Part shown: positions 21,140 to 28,768 of the stretch, one piece after another | Position numbering within the stretch: position 1 is the stretch's first letter | Layout: each line of letters begins with the position of its first letter | Assembly (NCBI GenBank): GCA_013054445.1 | Contig: JAAMPI010000662.1 | Location: 1-28,768 of the forward strand | DNA from: Cudoniella acicularis | Taxonomy: Eukaryota; Ascomycota; Leotiomycetes; Helotiales; Helotiaceae | Reading direction: 5' to 3' | Length of the DNA: 28,768 bases | Notes under the pieces: model-generated | Told to the model about the DNA's origin: nothing | What the model saw: the letters and a program-made list of their open reading frames with translations, nothing else | Database searches by the model: none | Program-made: the position numbers and the translations under genes

Positions 21140-23109
21140 ATGGCTTCTAAAGATCTTGAACCAGAGAAAACAGCTTCTATAGACCATGAACCAGAGAAAG
21201 CAGCCTCGGTAACATCAATGGATCGCTCTCCTCCATCGCAGCCCGAGAGCAACAAATCAATTCCAGAGACCCAGAATGAAGTTGCAGGCTCCAATGGGAC
21301 AGGAAGAAACTACCCTACGGGATTCAAACTAGCCATTCTTGTTCTCGGTCTGTTCCTATCAACCTTTCTTACGGCACTTGATCGAACCATTATCAGTACC
21401 GCCATACCAAAAATTACTGATCAATTTGGCAGTGTGAATGATATGTGAGAGAAGTTAACCCTCAAGTATTTCTGACCTAAATGCTAAAGCTCATCTTCAG
21501 TGGTTGGTACGGGAGTGCCTATTTCATGACTTCTACTGCTCTTCAGCCGATTTGGGGTCGCATTTATAAAGTGCTTGATGTAAGTGCGTCCAGCTTCTTG
21601 TAGGCCACCTTAGTTGACAAGTCTTTCCCTACTAGGCTAAAAAATGCTTCCTTGTGGCTATATTCTTTTTCGAACTGGGATCTTTGATCTGTGGTGTTGC
21701 TCCTAACAGTAACACTCTCATCGTGGGCAGAGCTGTGGCCGGAATCGGGGTTGGCGGAATCTTTTCAGGCGTTCTGGTTATTCTTTCGCTGCAAGGTGAG
21801 GCACACCCTGTTAACTTACACCTTTTGCCAATAGCCTGGCTAATAATGATTGCTTTTACAGTACCGCTACAAAGACGCCCTATGATATTTTCTCTGTTTG
21901 GTCTTGTATGGGGGTTGGCTTCCATCGTTGGCCCGCTGATGGGAGGAGCTTTAACAGACCGCACGACTTGGAGATGGTGTTTCTATATCAAGTATGTTTC
22001 TTAGAACACTTCAGGGTTTCTTTCATGTTGCGTGGCACTGACAATTTTTCAAAAGTCTGCCAGTCGGGGCGATTGCTGTCGCGGTAGTCGTCTTATATCT
22101 TCACCTTCCCAAAAGCCCTCCCAGTGGGCTGTCGATCGTCCAGAAGATCACCCAACTCGACTTAATTGGTGTTGGCCTGCTCGTACCAGCTGTCGTGTGC
22201 CTTTTGCTTGCCTTGCAATGGGGTGGAAATACTTATCCATGGAATAATTCCCGCATCATCGGCCTTTTCGTCGGATTCGGCGTTCTTACGATTTTGTTTG
22301 TGGGATCACAAATTTTGCAGGGTGAAAAGGCAACCTTTCCTCCAAGAATCATGAAAATGCGCACGAATATTTCACTGGCGTGTTTCAATCTCGGCTTTGG
22401 AGGCGGTTACTATATGCTTATCTACTACCTTCCTTTTTACTTCCAGAGCGTCAGAGGGGACTCTGCTTTGAAATCCGGTGTTAGCATTATACCAACTCTC
22501 GTCGCTCAGTCTGTCTTTTCAATTGTTATCGGCGCGGCGGTTACTCATGCGGGCTTCTATACTCCGTTCCTTATCGCCTGCACCTGTGTATTTGCAATTG
22601 GAAGCGGTCTCATCACAACGTTCTCCATCGGAATTTCCACTGGCAAGTTGGTCGGATACCAGATCCTTGCAGGTGCTGGTGTGGGCGCGGGTTTCCAGAT
22701 ACCGATGACAGCCGTTCAGACTGTACTCAAGCAGCAAGATATTCCCATCGGGTCTGCCGCTGTTATCTTCTTTCAGGCACTTGGAGGATCCATCTTTCTC
22801 TCCGTTGGTCAGGCCGTTTTGCAAAACGGAATTACACGAAGTCTTCAGGAAAACGCCCCAGATATTAGCCCCCAGCTTATCTTCAATGCGGGTGCGACAG
22901 CTATCCGTCCAGCCCTAGAGAAAATTGGAAGGCTGAACGACTTCCCCCTCGTCGTTGATGCTTACATGAGTGGTTTGACGGACGTATTTAGAGCGTCTTT
23001 GGCTTTGGTTGTTTTTGCGGCTCTTGCTTCCATGTTTCTTGAATGGAAGAATGTGAAGAAGGTTGCTAAGGCGGGTGCTGCTAGTACGCCCGCTACTAGT
23101 AAGGCTTAA
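21140..23109 (+). CDS. MFS multidrug/toxin efflux pump (DHA-type, 14 TM)
   Basis: 575-residue plasma-membrane exporter of the H+-antiporter class that includes AflT- and GliA-like pumps. Exons are 21140-21444, 21501-21579, 21636-21795, 21862-21991 and 22056-23109; the four GT-AG introns are 56-66 bp. A hydrophilic N-terminus of about 65 residues is rich in E, S and P. Helix 1 carries [11 protein letters not shown], then [10 protein letters not shown] and P-I-W-G-R-I-Y (motif A region). [11 protein letters not shown] is motif C, typical of antiporters, and R-W-C-F-Y-I-N-L-P-V-G follows. I chose the Met at 21140; an in-frame Met at 21068 would only add an unconserved leader. The gene sits between the two P450s and probably exports the product for self-protection or secretion. 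Confidence 0.92.
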
Positions 23110-24136
23110 GTTGGTTGCTTTACGCTACTACTGTTTTGCCCGCTCAAAACAAAGCTACCGTAGAAACTACATAGATCTGATTGACATAAGCAGTTTAGAG
23201 TGGGACATAAGTGATTCAGAGGCTCTCGGAAGGCTTTGTAGCCAATCCTACCCACACTTTTTCTTTTTTCCAAATTGCTACATAACAGAGCTAAAATAGA
23301 ACTTTTAGTATAGTCTGTTCATTAAATAAAACATAATACAGTTTTTTTTTTCAGGAATAAATTTGCTTTTGATTTGAAATTGCTGGTGTAAAAAAAATAT
23401 GCTATACTAAACTACTGGCGCTAATTGAATCTTGCGAGCTTTTATGGTACTGCAAGATTAAATTGTATATTATATTGTATGGCCCAAATACGAATACCTG
23501 TTTAGATTTATATTAGGTGGATGTGGTAGGGTCTTGAACTAACAAAACTTAGCTACAAACACATTTTCATTGTTCAATTTCGAAAGGAGATATAATTCAT
23601 TGTTGGAAGGCCAGATGCATCTATTCCGATATTTAGTAATAGTATGACGTAATTATATGAAGTACCTACTACATCTGTCTAAATAGGAAAGGATGTTCTT
23701 AGGTCGCTTTGGGAATTGTTAGAACTCGCTTACCCGGCGATTTCCCTAAGAGGCAGCTCCCGGCCAGGCCGTTCCGCCTCGGCGTAATACGCCCCCTCAA
23801 GTCCCGCCCCCCCTCAAATATCGCTATGCATACTTGGCACATTTAGTGGCGCATTTAGTAAAAGTGTATTCCCGGATATTGTAAGTTTGGATATTTCCGT
23901 ATTAGTCTTCCCCCAAATATTTGTTGGGCCTTGTCCGGGATTGACCCCGCAGGATCACGAGTTACGACTTCACCTCGCAAGGATGAGTTTGTCTGAGTGT
24001 GGAAATGACCGAATGACAGGATTCGCTACAAGGCACCTAATTTAATAGAAGCACAATGTAAGTGAGTGCTTATATGAAATTGTTTCTCTGGGCGTAAAAA
24101 AAGTTCAATCCGGGTTCGTTATAGCAACAAGACGCG
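23110..24136. other. Intergenic, promoter of the second P450
   Basis: The first 600 bp are AT-rich with T9 and A7 runs and no frame. A sharply GC-richer patch (about 23720-23815, with C8 and C5 runs) follows, then ordinary sequence up to the start codon. No inverted repeat ends were found around the patch. No gene or RNA was recognised. Confidence 0.5.
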
Positions 24137-25822
24137 ATGACTTCCATTTTGCTCACTAGTAGCTTGAGCTCTTTTGGGCATGAAGCTTCCAAGCAGCCAC
24201 TTCTTGTGGCTGTCTCTTCCTTCATCATTGGTTGCCTTTACATTATCTACCGTGACTTCTCAAAGACTTTCGTTAAAAGACCCTCCCACTTCGTTCAGAA
24301 CAATATCGTCAGCCGGCTAGTCCCGAGAAAGAAACTCAATGCTCCGTTAGTTGAAAAGAAGCCCGGAGAGACATATCGGGACGTTTTAGCTCGTGGATCC
24401 GGTCTCGTGAGTCTCAAAAAGCATAAACTATGATAAGAAACTAATTTCAACATCATAGTATCCCGATCGTCCATACCGGATCCAACATTTCCCTGGTGAA
24501 ATTGTAATTCTCCCCGCCAAATGCATCTCCGACATCAGAGATAATCAAGAACACACTTTGAGTTTCCAGCAAGCGTCATATGATTTCTTTCACGGCGATT
24601 ACACCGGTATTACCGGTCATGAGAAAGCCACGGCCACCACCATCCGTCGAGATGTCGGAAGACTCCTGGATCTGGTGTATGAGATTGTTCAAGACAAGGC
24701 ATTGACATCTATTCTCGAGGAAATCGGGCCCTGTGAAGAGCCCACGGAAATAGTTCTATTCCCCAGAATCATCAAGATGATCATCAAGATCTCCCAGCGT
24801 GTGTTCGTTGGCGAAGAGCTGTCCAGTAACCCAGAATGGCTCGATATGATTCAAAATTGTACTGGTGGTGCCTTTGGCGCCGTTCCCAAGCTCTGGGAGG
24901 TACATCCACTCCTGCGCCCTTTCAAAGCCTGGTTAGCATTACCAGAACTCCGTGCCATTAGGAAGCACAAGGAAAGAGCTGCGGTGTTACTTCGTCCCGT
25001 CCTGGAGAAACGTCTTGAGAACCTAAAAGATCCTGACTTCAAAGCGCCTCCCGATCTTCTCCAGCTCATTATCGATGGCGCCCCAGACGGAAAAGGCCGC
25101 GATCTCGAATATCAAATGCAAGCACAGATCGGCACTGGTCGTGCCGCCCTCTTCACCACTGCCTGCACAGTCTACCACTTGCTCTATGATTTGTGCTACC
25201 GTCCTGAATACGTGGAGCCTTTGCGCGAGGAAGCTCTTGCCGTCGGCGAGATCACCATGACCAGACAGAACGTTACCAAGCTCGCAAAACTCGATTCATT
25301 CATTCGTGAAGCTCAACGCTTTAACAAATTCATGTTGGGTACGTATATTTTTGCCGAACTTCCTCTATGATTGACCTGTCTGACCTAAATCATGATATAG
25401 TGGGTACCATTCGCAAAGTCACCAAGCCTCTCAAGGTCGCCACGGGCGACATTCTCCCTGTTGGCACCATCTGCGGCATTGATACGCATTTCGTCCATTT
25501 CAATCGTTCGCCCCTTGAAAACCCCGAGGTCTTCGATGGGTTCCGCTACATAGACCTTCGCGCCCAACCGGGTAACGCGCAGAAGTTCCAGGCTGTGACT
25601 GCCGGTGCGGATCACTTAGTGTTTGGATACGGAACTCAGGCATGTCCAGGACGGTTCTTTGCTATACATGAGGCCAAGGTTGTTATAGCAAGAATTTTGA
25701 GGAATTATGAGTGGAGGCTCAAGGACAAGCCCGAGGAGTCGAGCGTGATGAATGGACTAGATGGAATCTTGAACAAAGTGGATCCGACTGTGAGGTTCAT
25801 TTTTCAGAAGAGAAAGACTTGA
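24137..25822 (+). CDS. Cytochrome P450 monooxygenase (second of two)
   Basis: 523-residue P450. Exons are 24137-24406, 24459-25338 and 25401-25822; the introns of 52 and 62 bp are GT-AG. A single N-terminal anchor spans about residues 20-42. The ExxR motif is E-A-Q-R (E374-R377) and the heme loop is F-G-Y-G-T-Q-A-C-P-G-R-F-F-A with Cys465. This resembles fungal terpenoid P450s of the ent-kaurene-oxidase and indole-diterpene (PaxP/PaxQ) kind, which have F-G-x-G-x-x-A-C-P-G-R-F-F-A. As in that group, the I helix lacks the usual acid-Thr pair and reads G-T-G-R-A-A-L-F-T-T. The resemblance to terpenoid oxidases agrees with a UbiA enzyme making a terpene scaffold, but that is inference. It shares direction with the MFS gene and converges with the AflR-like gene. 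Confidence 0.92.
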
Positions 25823-26129
25823 AGACAAGATGTAGTAGAGAAGAATTTGTAACGTCAGGCACTATGCTCAATATATTCAATGGAGCTCTTAAACTGCTCT
25901 TTACGTTTGTGACGACTGTTACCTGATCACCAAACCCGCCAATGAGAGAGTAATAGAGGTCGAGGAGCCGCGGGGCGGAATTGACCAAGTCAATCAAAGA
26001 GAAGTGAGAAAAGGGGAAATTATAAGAGAACTAAAGAGGTAAGAACTTTTTAAAATCTAGAACTCTACTGTATCTAGCGCAACTAACTAAAGCTAAGTCA
26101 CTTGACTGAGAAATCCTGCTCTAGCGCCA
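25823..26129. other. Convergent 3' intergenic region
   Basis: About 300 bp lie between the stops of the second P450 and the AflR-like gene. They are probably both 3' ends. No terminator structure or gene was recognised. Confidence 0.5.
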
Positions 26130-27434
26130 CTATTGACTACTCTCTTCACTTTCACTTATTAATCTCTTCAGCACTGCCATGCCCCTCTTATGAACCCTCT
26201 GCACAGCTTCAATTTCTCTTTTCTGATGTGCCCGTGGAAGCTGCTGCACAACACCCTTCATTCTCTCCAACAACCCCGCAAGTCTCCTCCCCCTCACGGC
26301 CGCCAAGACCAAAAGAACTTGCATCTGCTCTTCTTTCTCATCAATACAATACCCCGCCAAAGTGCCCACCCCCTCCATCTGAAATTGTTCGCCCGCACAT
26401 CCCACCAGTCTTTGAAATTGTACCACCAAGCTCCTGCATATCATCATTAGGACCAGCGCGTGCCCTGGTTTCGGGACGCAACAATCTAGCGCGGTATTAC
26501 ATTGCGCGGTGGCGGTTTTGTTGAACGAGAGCACGGCGGACATGCAGGCTTGCGCGCTGGTGAAGCGTCTGTCTTTCTGGCTTTCTAGCGTATCGAGAAT
26601 GGCGAGCGTGGAGGCAACGCATGAACAGGCGTGGTTTGTTGATATATTGGGAGAGAGGGGAGAAGAACTTCCCTGGAAATGGCCAGGGGGCGCGGAGATG
26701 GGCCTCGGGAAGGGCGGGGCGACGGGCTCCGAGAGGGAATCGGAGCACGAGCCGGGTTGCCAGTTCATGTCGAAACTTGGGGAGGAAAACAAAGTGACGG
26801 GATCCTCCTTTGATAGGGAATTTGAAATCGGGTCCTGCAGTGGGGATTCTGGTGGCGATGCTTGTCAGCCCTGTGCCCATTTGGTGCTTACCTAACAGGA
26901 GGTAACCTGGTTGAGGAGAACGAGTCCAAACTTCAAAGACTTGTAGACTTACCTATATTGGAAGCTTCGTAGTCGGAGAAGAGACCGGAGAATTGGACCA
27001 TTTCAATTTCAATGTCTTCTCGGTCGGCTTTAGTCAGGAGTTCGTCGAAATCTGTCGTCTCAAACCAGAGACTGTCCCAGCCCACGCCCGTACCACTCCC
27101 GAAGTCATCACTCATCGAAACCTCATTCTCCCAGTCCTGCGTCTGGGAGAGCGGATGGCTCTCAGCAGAAGCAGGAGGTGGTGGTGGTGGAGTTGTCGTA
27201 TTCGAGCTTGAAGAGGGTCTTGAAGCTCTGCGTGTGGACTGCGTGGTTTTCACAGACTGTGACTTCGATGCTGAATCCGAAATATAAGTACAGGAGAGAC
27301 CGTTCACTATGCAGTGATAGCAGGATGGTTTATCCCCAGAGCATTTCAGTTTTTTTTGTTCGACAGTAGGTGCATGCTAAATGGCGGGTTCGAGTTCCTT
27401 GTGGAGTGCTCGCGCTGGCTTTTTCCACTGACAT
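26130..27434 (-). CDS. AflR-like Zn2Cys6 pathway regulator, frame broken in the zinc cluster
   Basis: Nuclear transcription factor of the aflatoxin-regulator (AflR) type, probably the cluster activator. Exon 1 is 27434-26953, the intron 26952-26861 (92 bp, GTAAGT...ACAAG), exon 2 26860-26130; the length would be about 403 residues, near the family's usual size. The cluster spacing is canonical (CX2CX6CX6CX2CX6C, Cys21 to Cys48), but between Cys2 and Cys3 an A8 run (27350-27357, T on the plus strand) shifts the frame by +1; seven A would keep it open. Thereafter come an S/T-rich linker, a P6 run, an acidic stretch, and an AflR-type C-terminal domain with C-S-C-V-A-S-T-L-A-I-L near the start of exon 2. 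No GT-AG pair can bridge the shift. It is either a sequencing error in a homopolymer or a silenced regulator. The downstream frame is otherwise clean, favouring an error or a very recent mutation. Confidence 0.85.
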
Positions 27435-27557
27435 GGTGTCACTACTGCACTTCAAGGTCATGAACATAATGGGCACGGTAGTGGCTTGGAGGCTTTTGTG
27501 ACGGCTTTTGCGGCCTTGGGCCTCATAAGCTCAATTAAGTGCTCTGCCTTGTGGTAC

Positions 27558-27702
27558 GGATCGCACAAAAAATGCTCCCATGGGGAAGCTCATTCCTGCC
27601 GCGCCTCTTTTGCTCCCATGCAACCTTATAGGGTCGCACAAAAAGTGCTCCATGGGGAAGCTCGTTCCTGCGGCACCTCTTTTGCTCCCACGCAACCTTA
27701 TA
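27558..27702. repeat. Tandem duplication, two units of 73 and 72 bp
   Basis: 27558-27630 and 27631-27702 are direct neighbours with the same sequence except for about seven changes and one base missing in the second unit. Both begin GG(A/G)TCGCACAAAAA and end GCAACCTTATA. They lie 124 bp upstream of the AflR-like start codon. No coding role is seen. Confidence 0.9.
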
Positions 27703-28114
27703 ATCTCACATTGCCGCAATATCGCCAGGGCTGCTGTGAGGAGGAGGCGTTGGTAGGCAAAGAAGTCACGTGTGGGAGGAAAAAGATTCAGTTACAGAAC
27801 TAATCTCTGGCCCCGAGGGGTCCAGACAGGCCCCCTTTTTATTACCTACAGGCCATAATTAATGTTAATGAGCACCGACCAGTATTTAACTACAAATAGC
27901 AATATACTGCGAAAGCCGAACAGGTGGTGAGCCTGGCGACCCTTGAAGACACGGCCACAGCCACCTCACATTTAACATTTATTACGCCCTGGGGGTTGTA
28001 TTAGCTATCTGCTTTCGATAAGGGGCCGGTGCCAAGGCCCAATGATAATAGTAATCAATGGCATTATCCAACATCCTGTGCCACGTATCAAGAGGCCCCC
28101 CAAGCCACGTGATG
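27703..28114. other. Intergenic, no gene seen
   Basis: No conserved frame, tRNA or repeat was recognised. Two CACGTA/CACGTG-like motifs (27767 and 28113) occur. Confidence 0.5.
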
Positions 28115-28215
28115 GATACCACCCAAAAGATAAGCGAACCGCATCACAGCTGCCAAAGGCAAGACTGTTGTTTTCACTGGCGGAGGGAAAGGTATCGGCG
28201 GAATCTCATCCCGTT
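28115..28215 (+). pseudogene. N-terminal scrap of a short-chain dehydrogenase
   Basis: One plus-strand frame reads N-R-I-T-A-A-K-G-K-T-V-V-F, then T-G-G-G-K-G-I-G, the cofactor-binding start of a classical SDR (TGxxxGIG). A stop (TAA) lies just before it, and the frame loses all similarity after the Gly motif; no Y-x-x-x-K site follows. It looks like the remains of a deleted gene. Because the match is short, chance is possible. Confidence 0.45.
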
Positions 28216-28768
28216 CTCACTGCATCCAATATCTCTGCACTGCTAATGATCCTCATGGGCCCTGCTCTCCACTAGCAAATAAATTCTAACTTTCATCTTA
28301 TGCTATCGCAAGACAGTACAGTATGTTTCAAGATCCTGAAACCATTCTTATGCAACCAAAGACGAACATGCTTCGACTGATCTCATTTCAATCTTTGTTC
28401 TAGTTATAGAGGCTGCGCTAGAGGGAGTTTGTCTCCGACTCTTGTTTGCGGTTCTTTGGGTTGGCGATACCTAGTTCATTCGCTATCTCGAATGTATCGT
28501 TGAGCCGCAGCTGCCTAGCAAAAACAGGGTTTGGGCATACCCTGGAAGAAAACGTTATTTCAATGCCGACCTTCGGAGGATTGGCTCACTAAGCCAATCC
28601 TAACCCTCTGGTTTCATACTCTCATTGGTTAGGTCGGAAAGGAATGCATGTGCATATACGCTAGTTGAAGATATACAAGCACTTGCCTAATGTATCACAG
28701 GCCGATTAACGGAACTCTCGGAATTAACCTTAACCTACCTCAGCCGCTCACCGGCATGCGGCGTAAAC
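28216..28768. other. Intergenic to window end
   Basis: No gene was recognised. A perfect 10-bp stem AGGATTGGCT/AGCCAATCCT with loop CACTA (28577-28601) is enclosed by an outer CCGACCT/AGGTCGG pair (about 28566-28572 and 28633-28639). Confidence 0.5.

Noticed and set aside
23720..23815. GC-rich patch as a MITE
   Set aside because: No terminal inverted repeats or target duplication could be found.
20697..24136. Classical AflR sites (TCG-N5-CGA) in cluster promoters
   Set aside because: I read the promoter regions of the cluster and found none, so no binding-site feature is claimed.
26509..26895. 128-codon plus-strand frame
   Set aside because: Antisense to exon 2 and the intron of the AflR-like gene.
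27486..27803. 105-codon frame over the tandem repeat
   Set aside because: Composed mostly of the 73-bp duplication; no domain or plausible start context.
1..28768. tRNA genes, rRNA, CRISPR arrays
   Set aside because: No cloverleaf-like box A/box B pair, rRNA segment or regular spacer array was seen.

Overview
The window looks like a filamentous ascomycete chromosome segment (Eurotiales-like, but the genus cannot be read from the sequence). The evidence is short spliceosomal introns (about 50-90 bp, GT-AG), fungal gene families (AflR-type and other Zn2Cys6 regulators, BBE-type oxidases, DHA-type MFS pumps, P450s), fungal LTR retrotransposons and a Tc1 element, and C-to-T/G-to-A decay of repeats (TGG to TAG, CAG to TAG) as produced by RIP.

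Left part (1-9.3 kb) is decay and debris. An AT-rich, RIP-ravaged Ty3/gypsy pol remnant (about 0.26-2.28 kb) is interrupted by a Tc1-type element (2283-3913), which is itself split by a 250-bp MITE-like insert (3221-3470). Next come a minus-strand Zn2Cys6 regulator pseudogene (4323-6680) with a short internal inversion, and a plus-strand sugar-transporter pseudogene (7179-9258) that keeps several spliceable introns but is broken by retrotransposon LTR material and a C6 run.

Middle (9.3-14.2 kb): a solo LTR with a perfect 5-bp target duplication (9909-10184) lies 200 bp upstream of an intact five-exon PRISE-type NAD(P)H enone reductase (10384-11951). It is followed by the C-terminal stump of an acyl-CoA dehydrogenase, an LTR-like sequence, and a nucleoside-phosphorylase-domain (NLR-type) relic cut off by a second copy of the 9.9-kb LTR.

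Right part (14.2-27.4 kb) is a compact set of intact secondary-metabolism genes: a secreted bicovalent BBE-type FAD oxidase (-), a UbiA-superfamily membrane protein (-), a P450 (-), a DHA-type 14-TM efflux pump (+), a second P450 (+) and an AflR-like Zn2Cys6 regulator (-) whose zinc cluster is interrupted by a +1 in an A8 run. No PKS, NRPS, DMATS or soluble terpene synthase is visible. The UbiA protein is therefore the only candidate scaffold-forming enzyme in view, either as a prenyltransferase or as a membrane terpene cyclase of the fumagillin Fma-TC kind. The two P450s, the BBE oxidase and perhaps the PRISE reductase would tailor the product, the MFS pump would export it and the AflR-like protein would control the genes. 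The product is unknown. The last 1.3 kb holds a 73-bp tandem repeat, an SDR N-terminal relic and a CCAAT-containing palindrome.
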